DNA of 64,000 bases from Actinobaculum sp. 313 (GCF_003073475.1 NZ_CP029033.1:992001-1056000), one strand, 5' to 3'; counted from the stretch's first letter, positions 1 to 7,965 are shown. The notes: generated by a model not told the origin, from the letters alone. Numbers and translations are program-made.

Positions 1-497
1 CGAATCTCTACAAGTACGCCGCCACACAGGAGGAGATCTTCCTGGCGCTCCACTCGCAGAAGAACCGCGACTGGTTGGCACATTTGGAACAGGAACTGTC
101 TGCTGCGCCGCTGGCGACCGAACAGTTTGCGCGCATATGGGCACATGTGACCGAGGAGCATGCAGGCTTCTTGCGCTACCAGGAGATTCTCACATCGATT
201 ATCGAGTCGAATGTGACCCCAGAGCGACTGACCGACTTTAAAGGCGGCTTCGCCGAGATGACGGTGCCAATCACCGAGATCCTCTCCCGCCAGTGTGGCA
301 TTTCGGCGCAAGCTGCTCTTGAACTCTACTTGCGCCTGTTGTACCAGGCCCCCGGACTGTATAACCACTTCCATTCTTCGCCGATGACGCGCGCCGCTAT
401 TAGTGCCGCCGGTCTGCCCGCCGTGCGGGGAAACTTCGCCGATTCGTATACCGAATTCGTGCTGATGTGCCTCGAGAATGCTGCCTCGGCGGGCTGA
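1..497 (+). CDS. TetR/AcrR-family transcriptional regulator, 5' end missing
   Basis: The frame is open from base 3 and gives about 164 residues before the stop. The first visible residues, NLYKYAATQEEIFLAL, look like the end of a TetR-type DNA-binding domain (recognition helix followed by the 'Y.Y...KEE.F' segment), so the start codon and most of the helix-turn-helix lie outside the window. The remainder is a helical ligand-binding domain rich in Leu and Ala with no recognised catalytic motif. TetR proteins usually repress a neighbouring efflux or enzyme gene; the target is not visible because the upstream side is cut off. The family is fairly sure; the ligand is unknown. Confidence 0.72.
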   Translation, partial: NLYKYAATQEEIFLALHSQKNRDWLAHLEQELSAAPLATEQFARIWAHVTEEHAGFLRYQEILTSIIESNVTPERLTDFKGGFAEMTVPITEILSRQCGISAQAALELYLRLLYQAPGLYNHFHSSPMTRAAISAAGLPAVRGNFADSYTEFVLMCLENAASAG

Positions 498-508
498 TGC
501 CCCGGCTC

Positions 509-534
509 CGGCAGTAGAAGAAGGCCTCCTGCCG
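509..534 (+). terminator. Weak hairpin after the TetR gene
   Basis: CGGCAG at 509-514 pairs with CTGCCG at 529-534, twelve bases after the TetR stop codon. There is no T-run, so terminator function is only suggested by position. Confidence 0.3.
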
Positions 535-699
535 TAGTGCGGATACCGGGCCACCATGAGGCAGGCTTTCACGGAGTCCAACTCCACCCAGCGCCATCTG
601 GCTGCAACCAAACCGCCTCAAGGCAGACTTCCATGGTGAAGCCGACGGTCCCCCTAGCAGGCGCCGCGGTGAACGAGCAGGAGACAGAAGGAACAAGAG

Positions 700-1109
700 C
701 TGAAACTGCGTGTGCTCTCTACAAGCTTTTCGGCGCGTAGGGCTGACGAGCTGCCGCCTGGTGCGCTCCACGATGAATTCTGTTTCGTCGGAAAGACCAA
801 CGATGAACTTTCGTTGGTATGCGCTACACAATCCACTCCGTGGGGTCGGTTTCGGCGCGACGGCGGCTGGCAGACTTTACGAGTTGAGAAACCCGCGTTC
901 TCCTTGGTCGGAGTCTCGATGGAGTTATATCAACGAGACTTGCGAGGAGCGTTGTCAGCACCTTCACGGATTCGACCTACAACACCGACTAGGGCCTGGT
1001 TGAAGTCGGTGAGCTGGAGAAGGTGGGCGCATTACTGCGGTTGCATTACTGGCGATTGCATTACTGGCCGTGGGACGCGCTGCTAGCCGCAGTCACCGAG
1101 ACTCCGTAG
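700..1109 (+). pseudogene. Degraded ACT-domain protein gene
   Basis: Conceptual translation from about 700 gives KLRVLSTSFSARR..., then FVGKTNDELSLVCATQSTPW and DGGWQTLRVEKPAFSLVGVS. This is the pattern of the small actinobacterial ACT-domain proteins (usually about 130 residues, 'DELSVVCP...GW..LRVEGP.DF.LTGV'). After about 915 the matching text moves to another frame and continues as SVVSTFTDSTYNTD, where a TAG stop stands at the position normally held by Tyr, then GLVEVGELEKVGALLR. The likely start position (700) reads CTG, with AGAAGGA just upstream. A frameshift, an internal stop and a lost start together indicate a dead gene. Its former function is unknown; ACT domains generally bind amino acids. 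Confidence 0.62.
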
Positions 1110-1150
1110 TCAGTTTCTCTCTATTGACATCAGAGAGGAGCACATGGCCG

Positions 1151-1281
1151 CGTTGACCCGGTGGCCGCGTTGACCCGGTGGTCCGTTGTCTCGGTGGTCC
1201 GTTTCGCCGGGTAGTCCGTTGCCCCGGTAGTCCGTTGCCCCGGTAGTCCGTTGCCCCGGGCAATACGTTGCAGCCGGTAGG
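1151..1281. repeat. Degenerate 16-bp tandem repeat, about 8 units
   Basis: Units of the form CGTTGCCCCGGTAGTC follow one another. The central copies (about 1210-1258) are nearly identical and the outer ones are diverged, for example CGTTGACCCGGTGGCC and CGTTGTCTCGGTGGTC. No gene is recognised across it. It lies between the ACT pseudogene and the GNAT gene. Confidence 0.8.
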
Positions 1282-1304
1282 CGAATTCCGGTAGAACATA
1301 CTCA

Positions 1305-1323
1305 CGGCTTGCTACTCAAGCCG
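1305..1323 (+). other. Small hairpin
   Basis: CGGCTTG at 1305-1311 and CAAGCCG at 1317-1323 form a perfect 7-bp stem with a 5-base loop, just after the tandem repeat. No T-run follows; the role is unknown. Confidence 0.3.
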
Positions 1324-1378
1324 ACGAAGAATACCCATGTGAACGAAGGGGTGATTGGCATGAAGAGCATGCGTGTCA

Positions 1379-1404
1379 GGAGGGTCCACGGGATTTGACC
1401 CTCC
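1379..1404 (+). promoter_or_regulatory. Leader hairpin upstream of the GNAT gene
   Basis: GGAGGGTC (1379-1386) and GACCCTCC (1397-1404) pair perfectly over 8 bp with a 10-base loop. They sit immediately before the GGAGG ribosome-binding site at about 1415. The hairpin could influence translation or end upstream transcription; neither is shown. Confidence 0.35.
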
Positions 1405-1430
1405 ACTCAATGACGGAGGATTAAATCATC

Positions 1431-1931
1431 ATGACATTGCCAGAAAGTGGCAATAGCACAGTTCCCTACGCCACCGGTCATACCGATAGGCTGATCACCG
1501 ATTTCACAGAGCCGATTTTCGCGGCTGCCTTTCAGTGTTACTTCGCCGAGTTGGGCATCGAGGTGCCGGATTGGGGCCGCCTGTTCCGGCAAATGAACGA
1601 CGAAGGCTCGAACACTGCTCTCCTAAGGACCACCGCTGACGGGCGGGCCATCGGATTCATTCAATTCCAACCCATCGAGTTCACGAGCTGGTTCTTCCGG
1701 GAGACCTGCGGCTTCATACGAGAATTCTGGGTCGCCGAGGACTTCCGTAGCGGCGGGCACGGCGCGGCCCTGCTCGGCTTGGCGGAAGCTCACTTCGTCG
1801 AACAGGGGATGCACACCAGCATTCTGACGACGGACACCGTGCCGGACTTCTACCGGAAGCGGGGATATATCCAAGCGCCAGGTTGCGAAGCGAGGAACGG
1901 CGGCGCCGTATTCGTCAAGCGTCTGGACTAG
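1431..1931 (+). CDS. GNAT-family N-acetyltransferase
   Basis: This 166-residue protein has the size and order of a single-domain GNAT enzyme, which transfers an acetyl group from acetyl-CoA to an amine. The central strand EFWVAEDFRSGGHGAALL contains the acetyl-CoA loop (R-S-G-G-H-G-A, a variant of the usual Q/R-x-x-G-x-G/A) followed by the helix LLGLAEAHF. The C-terminal segment DTVPDFYRKRGY is the usual 'A..FY.K.GF' motif. The ATG at 1431 is supported by GGAGGA about 10 bases upstream. The gene stands alone with no operon partner. The substrate cannot be told. Confidence 0.82.
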   Translation: MTLPESGNSTVPYATGHTDRLITDFTEPIFAAAFQCYFAELGIEVPDWGRLFRQMNDEGSNTALLRTTADGRAIGFIQFQPIEFTSWFFRETCGFIREFWVAEDFRSGGHGAALLGLAEAHFVEQGMHTSILTTDTVPDFYRKRGYIQAPGCEARNGGAVFVKRLD

Positions 1932-1991
1932 CGACAGGGCGTGAAGCACGGCCGGGCTGCTCTCGCCACGGCAAACGAGTGCGCCGTCGTC

Positions 1992-2392
1992 TTATCCGCG
2001 AGTGCTTAGCCTTTCGCGATAGGCACGCATTTGTTCTCGTTCGGAGGTGGAGAAGTCGAAGGAGCGTTCACTCCAGTCCCACATCGCTTGGAGGATTGGG
2101 GTGAACCCTTCGGCGCGCTCGGTGAGGCGATACTCCACCCGCGGCGGACCTCGCCAAAATCAACGCGTTCCAGGAAACCGTCAGCAACCAGTTCGCGCAG
2201 CTGCTTTGACAAAGTCGACTCCGAAATATCGCCCAATCGACGTTTGAGTTGACCAAAACGGTGGATGCCTTCGAGGCAGATATAAAAGAGGATCTCAATC
2301 TTCCACTTCCCGCCAATGACTCGTTGCAATGCAACGATGGCCGGGCACCAAGTGGTTTCGGTATCTGCTGGGGTAGCCGCCTTCCTTGCCAT
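1992..2392 (-). pseudogene. HxlR-family winged-helix regulator, one-base frameshift
   Basis: HxlR proteins are small winged-helix regulators that often sense quinones or electrophiles. The first frame starts at the ATG at 2392 behind GGAGGCCACAC and reads CPAIVALQRVIGGKWKIEIL, then RFGQLKRRLGDISESTLSKQ and ERVDFGEV. The family then expects P-P-R-V-E-Y-R-L-T. Here the sequence reads GTCCGCCGCGGGTGGAG; one extra C restores PPRVEYRLTERAEG in the next frame, which runs through PILQAMWDWS to a TAA at 1992. The break is at about 2141-2151. The two frames together give about 133 residues, a normal family length. The gene is divergent from frnE, a common HxlR arrangement. Loss of one C may be a sequencing error rather than decay. 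Confidence 0.78.
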
Positions 2393-2682
2393 GTGTGGCC
2401 TCCTTCGCTTCGTCCTGCTTGGAAGAAAATCCCGTTGATATAGGTCTTGGGCGCCCTGGCGCTCTGAGGGCACATGCCGGTGCCACGCCAGCTATTGTCT
2501 GCGGCAGTCTGGGCGTCCGAGCCGCGGGCATATGTCACTGTTTGACAAGCCCGATTGTGCACCGCGATCAACGGCTCGCCATCCGATCATAGCGCGAATA
2601 ATACTCCAGAAAAAGACAGTACTACCGATTTGCCGAGCGCGAGCATAGGATCAGGATCAGAACCGATTCCAAAGGAAATGAC
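2393..2682. promoter_or_regulatory. Divergent promoter region between hxlR and frnE
   Basis: This 290-bp stretch lies between two divergently oriented start codons and should hold both promoters and any HxlR operator. AT-rich sequence stands at about 2590-2620, including AATACTCC and AGTACT separated by an A-rich spacer, which is a plausible but unproven operator. No gene is seen in it. Confidence 0.4.
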
Positions 2683-3375
2683 ATGAAGATCACCTACTGG
2701 TCCGACTACGCCTGCCCGTACTGCTATATCGCAATAACGCGCCTGAAGAAGGCTGTGGAGCGCGTTGTGCCACCGGAAGTTGTGGAATTGGAGATGAAGT
2801 CATTCGAACTGTATCCGGACGCGCCGCAGAAGGTCACGACGACGACGCTGGCCCGGTTCGCACGCAAATACGGCCTTACCATGGAGCAGGCAGAGCAGCG
2901 GATCGACGGCATCTCGGCACTCGGGCGCGCAGAGGGCATTGACTTCAAATATGCAACCACATTGAACACGAATATGCTGGACGCGCACCGCCTGACCAAG
3001 TTGGCGCATAGTCTGGGGAACACCGCCCTGGAAGAGATCCTCTTCCGCGCCTATTTCGTGGATAATCGCGTGTTGGCAGATCATGCCACTTTGCGCGAAT
3101 TGGCGGCGGAGGCGGGACTTCCGGCGCAGGATATTGAGCGGGTGCTCAACTCCAATGAATTCGCAGATGAGGTTCGTGCTGATGAAGATCAAGCAGCTGC
3201 CTTGGGTGTGCACGCAGTGCCGTTCTTCGTCGTCGACGGGACCTATGCCATCGAAGGGTGCCAGCCGACCAGTCAGATGGTAACCGTGTTGTAGGAGGCG
3301 ATAGCAATCGCCGCTGAGAAATCCGAGAACGAGCCGCAGGGTATGGTGTGCGGCCCGGACCAGTGCGCCATCTGA
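2683..3375 (+). CDS. DsbA-family thiol oxidoreductase (FrnE-like), in-frame TAG near the end
   Basis: FrnE-type DsbA proteins are cytoplasmic thioredoxin-fold oxidoreductases. The N-terminus MKITYWSDYACPYCYIA carries the CPYC active site; LGVHAVPFFVVDGTYAIEG is the cis-Pro region followed by the strand typical of the family. AAAGGAAATGAC precedes the ATG. A TAG at 3292-3294 ends the continuous frame at residue 203, but the same frame continues for 27 more codons to a TGA at 3373-3375 and encodes GMVCGPDQCAI, the C-terminal CGP..C tail found in many FrnE homologues. The TAG is therefore probably a recent point mutation or an error. The final TGA overlaps the ATG of the next gene, which shows the true gene end. 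The protein should still fold without the tail. Confidence 0.8.
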
Positions 3376-3998
3376 TGTTGACCGCCATCTACTCGATCAC
3401 AGTTACGGAAGTTTTTCGCACACGCGTCTACTTCGTCGTGCATGAGCCGACGCGTCACGCTGTGATCATTGATCCGGGTGCGCAGGCAGAACGGATCGCG
3501 GAGACGGTAACCGCACATGAGTGGACAATCGACGCCGTCGTGCTCACGCACGGCCATTTTGACCATTTCAGTGCCGCAGCCGCGATGCGGGAGCGATTCC
3601 AGGTACCCATTCTGGCGCACAGTGCCAGTGTGGCTTACCTGGGCGACCCGGATCTGAATTTGTCGGCTCGCCACGGTCGGCCCCGTACGCTCGACTGCGT
3701 CGAGTTTTTGGCCGAGGGGGAGGAACTTCCGTTTGTGCAGCCCATGACGGTGCTACATACCCCTGGTCATACGGACGACTCGGTGACGTATTACTGCGAG
3801 GAGGCCGGGGCGGCGATTGTGGGTGACACGGTCTACGAGGGAGGGCCTGGCCTGACAATCTTCCCCACGGGCGATGAGCAGAAGCTGGCGAGGAGCCTGG
3901 TCGGCAAGTTGTTAACACTTCCCGGTCACACGACGCTATTGTCTGGACATTCCCTGCCGATGACCGTCCAGGAGTTGCAGCAGACAATCGCACGGTAG
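3375..3998 (+). CDS. Metallo-beta-lactamase-fold hydrolase (glyoxalase II-like)
   Basis: A 207-residue cytoplasmic hydrolase of the glyoxalase II / YcbL group, which binds two metal ions and cleaves thioesters or similar bonds. It contains the signature VVLTHGHFDHFSAAAA (HxHxDH), LHTPGHTDDS (third metal His), VGDTVYEGGPG (bridging Asp) and LSGHS near the end (last His). The ATG at 3375 overlaps the frnE TGA (TGATG), which implies coupled translation; an upstream in-frame GTG at 3348 is possible but would lie inside frnE. The pairing with a DsbA-like protein and an HxlR regulator suggests a thiol or electrophile-detoxification cluster; the substrate is unknown. Confidence 0.82.
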   Translation: MLTAIYSITVTEVFRTRVYFVVHEPTRHAVIIDPGAQAERIAETVTAHEWTIDAVVLTHGHFDHFSAAAAMRERFQVPILAHSASVAYLGDPDLNLSARHGRPRTLDCVEFLAEGEELPFVQPMTVLHTPGHTDDSVTYYCEEAGAAIVGDTVYEGGPGLTIFPTGDEQKLARSLVGKLLTLPGHTTLLSGHSLPMTVQELQQTIAR

Positions 3999-4192
3999 GC
4001 GAAAGTGCGGTCGTTCCCCTCCGAAGTGCCGGTGCTGGCCCCGGTGTAGGCCGTCCATAGAGTGGATCGGTTCAGATAGTGATCTGTCCATGCAATGATC
4101 GGCACGTTGAATGCCGCACCGGGCGGGGAAGCGCACGGCGGTGCGGGCATGTATACAGTCTGAGCAAAGTAGGAGCCAACGGCCAGAGCAAA

Positions 4193-4810
4193 CTAGCGGC
4201 CCTTGGTCGGATCGGACCAGCAGCCCATGGCCAAGCCGATGGCGAAGAAAGTTCCTGTGGACGTCTCGACGTCGACGAGGTCAATGGCGCCCAGCGGCTC
4301 AATCGCGGTGACTTCACAGGTGCCACCCCAAGCGACCGCGTTGCCCTCGGGGCCCGCGGCGAACATGGCGACGGGTATCTCGCTGCCCACGGCGAGGTCC
4401 TGTGCTTGCACCCATTTGCCGCCGCTGACAAAGTGTTGGGCGGCCGCGGTAGTGAGATGCCGTCCGTCGTCGAAGAAGAAATGAAGAGCTTCTTGCCGTG
4501 TGCGGCAGACGCGGGTGACGGCGGCGTTGAAGCTGAACATCGTCCAGGGGAACTCTGTGGCAGGGCCTTCTGGATTTCCGAAGGAAAGGAGGGCATCGCC
4601 CACTTGTAGGTCCGCGACTCGAACGTGAGTAATGTCGGCCAAGGTAACGTCGGCGTATGGGTCGAGTCCGGAGAGTGACAAGGGGGTGGATGACGGAACG
4701 AGGCTAACCCCGGAAGTTGAGGCGGAGGTGGCCGAAGGAGGCGGCACAGGTGTAGTGGGTATGGCGGTGTTCTCGGGCGTCTGAGGCGTATTTTTCCGGA
4801 ATAGGCGCAT
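4193..4810 (-). CDS. Solitary Hint-like domain protein (function unknown)
   Basis: This 205-residue protein has a proline/serine/threonine-rich N-terminal 50 residues, no signal peptide or membrane segment, and then a region resembling the Hedgehog/intein (Hint) fold. RVADLQVGDALLSFGNPEG resembles Hint block A, DGRHLTTAAAQHFVSGGKWV and QAQDLAVG resemble block B, and ETSTGTFFAIGLAMGCWSD resembles the terminal block ('T.FA.GLLVHNC'). The Cys or Ser normally at the start of block A is missing, as is a clear terminal His-Asn, so self-splicing or autocleavage is unlikely. GAAGGTCACC precedes the ATG. No partner gene is adjacent. The fold assignment is an inference from motif order. Confidence 0.5.
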   Translation of the reverse strand: MRLFRKNTPQTPENTAIPTTPVPPPSATSASTSGVSLVPSSTPLSLSGLDPYADVTLADITHVRVADLQVGDALLSFGNPEGPATEFPWTMFSFNAAVTRVCRTRQEALHFFFDDGRHLTTAAAQHFVSGGKWVQAQDLAVGSEIPVAMFAAGPEGNAVAWGGTCEVTAIEPLGAIDLVDVETSTGTFFAIGLAMGCWSDPTKGR

Positions 4811-4850
4811 GGTGACCTTCTCGGTGAGTGGCTATGACTTTGTAGCAGTC

Positions 4851-4898
4851 TAGCTCGGGAAATGCGGCACTCGCTAGCTCGGGAAATGCGGCACTCGC
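4851..4898. repeat. 24-bp perfect tandem duplication
   Basis: The 24-bp unit beginning TAGCTCGGGAAATGCGGCAC occurs at 4851-4874 and again, identical, at 4875-4898. It lies in the upstream region of the Hint-like gene. Confidence 0.9.
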
Positions 4899-5086
4899 GG
4901 GCGTGGTCCGATGTGCGGGTCAACACTCGCCTGGGTCGATCACATGGCTGCGTAGGTGGTGGTTCGGCTTGGCGTCGCCGTCCTGGCGTAAACACGGGAT
5001 TGGGTAGCGTATGCGGGAGTGTGCTGCGGAAATGTGTAGTGGGGCAGCGTCCAGTTCACGGAGTCGGTGGCAGTCGGCCGCGGATG

Positions 5087-5206
5087 TGTCCAAATCCCGT
5101 CCAAACGAAAGGTGTTCGGTCCAAGCAGCCCGCGAGATCCGCGTCATTCCGCCAGTCCTTAAACTGAACCATTCAATATTTTCCTCGTTTGGACGGGATT
5201 TGGACA
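5087..5206. repeat. 22-bp perfect inverted repeat, 76-bp spacer
   Basis: The arm TGTCCAAATCCCGTCCAAAC plus GA at 5087-5108 is repeated as its exact reverse complement at 5185-5206. The 76-bp spacer is too short for a transposase gene and encodes nothing recognisable. It resembles a miniature inverted-repeat element or a looping operator pair. Confidence 0.85.
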
Positions 5207-5864
5207 TCATCGACCGCTGAGGCCCTCCGCTGGGCATCGACGGGGCCCGTTCTGGGACAGTGGGCACCTTTAGTCCCACGACTGCCACTGATGCGAGTTC
5301 ATCTCTCACCATTAACGAAGTGTGGGGAGGCTACTTGTAGCGCTCGCGTCTGCGGCCGACACGAATGCAAGGTACGGGGATGACGGCAGGCCATGTAAGC
5401 TGCCTCGCCGTATGTGACGACGGGGCACAACTACGCCGACCTGATTGGGTGCCTGCCTCTGTCCTGCCGCGTGTGATGGGGTGGACTCCTTGGCAATTGA
5501 GGCGAAATCGCCCTAGAGTGACTCGTGATGCCTCTTCGCATGGCTAGTGATTTCGATGGTCCTGCAACGGCCCGCAGGGCTGCGCGCGGTCCGAGGGCAA
5601 TTGGCCAAGCGAGGTGATTGACGGCGAAAAGGCTGATAAGCGCATCGTGCTGAACCTCGTCGGTAAAGTGTCTGGCCGCAGGAGAGTGAGTGAATGCCCG
5701 GTGGCTAGAGGAGTGCCCAGTGGCTACTGGCCGAGCGTGCTGATTGGCCGCAAAGGGCGATAGGCGCACGGGCAGTGAATAACCTGGCGAGACAACTCTA
5801 TCTGAGGGGTGTGATCCGAGAGATTGTTGTCCGGCCAAGGGCCGTTGGCCGCCTCACAGGTTGT

Positions 5865-5957
5865 GGGCTTTCGCGCCATGCGTGGACAGGACTGCATTGC
5901 ACTTTGCATCAGCTTCGCGCAGCAAGGGCTTTCGCGCCATGCGTGGACAGGACTGCA
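5865..5957. repeat. 32-bp direct repeat, 61-bp period
   Basis: A 32-bp sequence starting GGGCTTTCGCGCCATGCGTG occurs perfectly at 5865-5896 and 5926-5957 with 29 bp between. A weak third match starts at about 5987 (GCTTTCCCAACCA), again about 60 bp on. No gene is seen. Confidence 0.85.
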
Positions 5958-6111
5958 GGAGGCAGACACGGATCCTGTGTCCGCACGCTTTCCCAACCAC
6001 ACGGTTGCACGAACGGCTTCGGAGCAGTCAGCGGAGATGCGCGTTGCGGGCATATTCCCGTCACGCTGTGAAGAGAGTAGCGGTTGTCGACGACGGAAAG
6101 AATCTCGGCCG

Positions 6112-6160
6112 CAGGCCCACTATGAAAAGGACAAACCAGGCCCACTATGAAAAGGACAAA
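6112..6160 (+). repeat. Tandem duplication of the flavodoxin leader, including the ribosome-binding site
   Basis: The 24-bp segment from CAGGCCCACTATG to AAAAGGACAAA occurs at 6112-6135 and 6137-6160. Each copy carries AAAAGGA; the second ends 6 bp before the flavodoxin ATG and is the functional Shine-Dalgarno sequence. The first copy contains a small ATG that opens a short competing frame. Confidence 0.85.
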
Positions 6161-6166
6161 TAAAGC

Positions 6167-6664
6167 ATGACCATCCAGAACTCGTCCGCGAAAACAGCTG
6201 TCGTTTTCTTCTCCGGCAAGGGGCACACACGCGAAATTGCCCAGCGGCTGGCCGGTGAGTTCGGCGTAGAGGCGGAGGAAATCGAACCGGCCGAGCACTA
6301 CTCGGACGCCGATCTGAACTACACGGTGGACGATTGCCGCGCCAATCGCGAGTCATTCGACCCGCAGGCAAGGCCCGCGTTGGCAGCCGACATTCCGAAT
6401 GTGAGCGGCTACGACATCGTGTTCCTCGGATACCCGATATGGTGGGGCGACGCAGCTGCACCACTGCGCACGTTTGTTGAGAGTGTCAACTGGGCAGGCA
6501 AGACCGTCGTGCCGTTTTGTACGTCGGGCGGTAGCTCAATCACACGGTCCGTATCAACGTTGTCGTCGCTGGCGGGAGCCGGAGAGTGGCATCGTGGTAT
6601 CTGGTTCAGAGCACACGCATCCGGCGAGGCCATCGCAGCCGAGTTGAAGCGCGCAGGTTTGTAG
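6167..6664 (+). CDS. Flavodoxin family protein
   Basis: A 165-residue FMN-binding electron carrier or quinone-reductase-like protein. The phosphate loop VFFSGKGHTREIAQRLA follows the first strand. IVFLGYPIWWGDAAAPLRTF is the second FMN-contact region with the W-W pair typical of the 'flavodoxin_4' group, and VVPFCTSGGSS is the third loop. The length is normal for a single domain. The ATG at 6167 has AAAAGGACAAA upstream. It stands alone, so the redox partner is unknown. Confidence 0.87.
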   Translation: MTIQNSSAKTAVVFFSGKGHTREIAQRLAGEFGVEAEEIEPAEHYSDADLNYTVDDCRANRESFDPQARPALAADIPNVSGYDIVFLGYPIWWGDAAAPLRTFVESVNWAGKTVVPFCTSGGSSITRSVSTLSSLAGAGEWHRGIWFRAHASGEAIAAELKRAGL

Positions 6665-7013
6665 TCCTGGACCGGTCTTGCTTTCGTGCGCTGGCGAATT
6701 ATGCAAGGGGGTCACTGCAGGCGGTTGGTGGTGTGCAGCGGTGCTCGCCACCGACCTTACCGCGCTGCCAGTGGACTGTGTACTCCTCGTAGACCGCCGG
6801 TCGAGCTCCTCTTTCGTTGAGAATAGAATCGCTATGCCGTGATACGAAGGTGGTGCGATGGCAAGGGATTGTCCGATCGTCACCGTCTGCGTCAGCATGT
6901 GCTCGCGTCTTATGGCGCCATTCCCGCTATCTCTGCTAATGTGCGGCGTGTTGATTCTTCAGTACGTAGCCGCGCCGCGTGACGATCAGACGAGGTGAAG
7001 GAGAGCCAAAGTC
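6665..7013. other. Intergenic region, no gene seen
   Basis: About 350 bp between the flavodoxin and CPBP genes. No open frame with a plausible start or family match was found. The 3' end supplies the GAAGGAGAG ribosome-binding site for the next gene. Confidence 0.5.
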
Positions 7014-7799
7014 GTGATAGAGAGTTGGAGGAGTCGCAGAAAAACGGGAACTCTGCGATGGTTCGATGTACAAGCCTTGACCGTGATCCTCTGGGGACGG
7101 AGCATCATCGAATCTACGATGATGTACGTGGCGTATTTTCGTGAGCCGACGGCGCCGGAAGAACCGGTAGTACTCGGACCTACGGTTCCCGAAGAGCCCG
7201 ACAATACGGAGCCGATGACGATCACCGAAGACGGGGAAGTAGTTTTTTCTGTGGAGGCCAATTACGGGGCACTGGCACGGGAGTTTGGACTCTTCCTCAT
7301 CGCTATGCTGTACCTCTATTTGCGGCGTTTTGACTTCCGCACCTGGAACGTTCGTTTCACCTGGACGACGCCTCTGTTCGCTTGTTTACTCTTTTTGGGG
7401 GGAGCGCTGCTCTATGACATGTACTTTCTGCTCACCGCGCCGCTGGCTGAGAAACTTCCGTTCCCTGGCCCGATTGGAGCATCTTTCAACGAGGAGACTG
7501 TGTCGAGGGTCATCTATGGCCTTTTCAACGGCATGTGCGAGGAACTGTACTTCCTGGGAATATGCCTCGCGGTGGCGCCCAAGCATCTTAAGTGGGTATT
7601 CCCGTTTTCGCTGCTGGTACGCGTTGGATTCCACACCTATCAAGGGACGATTTCTGCGTTGGGAATTGGCTTAGTGCTCGGAAGTTTCATGTTCCTGGCG
7701 TATCGCTATTCAAAGGACAAGAATCTGCTCCCGTTCTTCCTTGCCCACTCAATGGGTGACATCTTCGGGTTGGGAGTACTGCCATACATCTGGTCATAG
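7014..7799 (+). CDS. CPBP-family intramembrane metalloprotease
   Basis: A 261-residue integral membrane protein of the CAAX-protease / bacteriocin-processing (Abi) family. Several hydrophobic spans are visible, for example FGLFLIAMLYLYL, LFACLLFLGGALLYDMYFLL and ALGIGLVLGSFMFLAY. The motif NGMCEELYFLGICLAV supplies the Glu-Glu pair, although the usual EExxxR is changed to EELYF. FHTYQGT and FLAHSMGDIFGL provide the later His and His/Asp motifs that coordinate the metal. An acidic, Pro-rich loop (APEEPVVLGPTVPEEPD) near the N-terminus is unusual. The GTG start follows GAAGGAGAG. The substrate is unknown; the altered Arg motif leaves activity uncertain. Confidence 0.78.
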   Translation: MIESWRSRRKTGTLRWFDVQALTVILWGRSIIESTMMYVAYFREPTAPEEPVVLGPTVPEEPDNTEPMTITEDGEVVFSVEANYGALAREFGLFLIAMLYLYLRRFDFRTWNVRFTWTTPLFACLLFLGGALLYDMYFLLTAPLAEKLPFPGPIGASFNEETVSRVIYGLFNGMCEELYFLGICLAVAPKHLKWVFPFSLLVRVGFHTYQGTISALGIGLVLGSFMFLAYRYSKDKNLLPFFLAHSMGDIFGLGVLPYIWS

Positions 7800-7882
7800 A
7801 GCAGAAAACAGTGCTGAACTCGGTGCTCGTAGTGCGGGAAACACCGGCGCCCTCTTCGCACTACCGGTACTGTCGTTCGCAG

Positions 7883-7965
7883 CACGAGGCACATCTGTAT
7901 ACAGCAGAGTGCCGGTGCCGAGTACCCCTGATTTCCACGAGGCGCATCTGTATACAGCAGAGTGC
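7883..7965. repeat. 30-bp direct repeat containing the palindrome CTGTATACAG
   Basis: CACGAGGCACATCTGTATAC followed by AGCAGAGTGC at 7883-7912 is repeated at 7936-7965 with one mismatch (53-bp period). Each copy carries the 10-bp palindrome CTGTATACAG, a possible dimeric-regulator half-site pair. It lies between the convergent CPBP and symporter genes, so promoter use is doubtful. Confidence 0.75.

Larger units (their letters stand above)
4811..6111. other. About 1.3 kb with no recognisable gene
   Basis: All open frames here are short, lack credible ribosome-binding sites and resemble no family I know. The stretch holds several internal duplications and an inverted repeat, listed separately. 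It may be eroded accessory DNA. Confidence 0.55.

Noticed and set aside
5087..5206. Complete insertion sequence
   Set aside because: The spacer is only 76 bp and no transposase fragment was recognised nearby.
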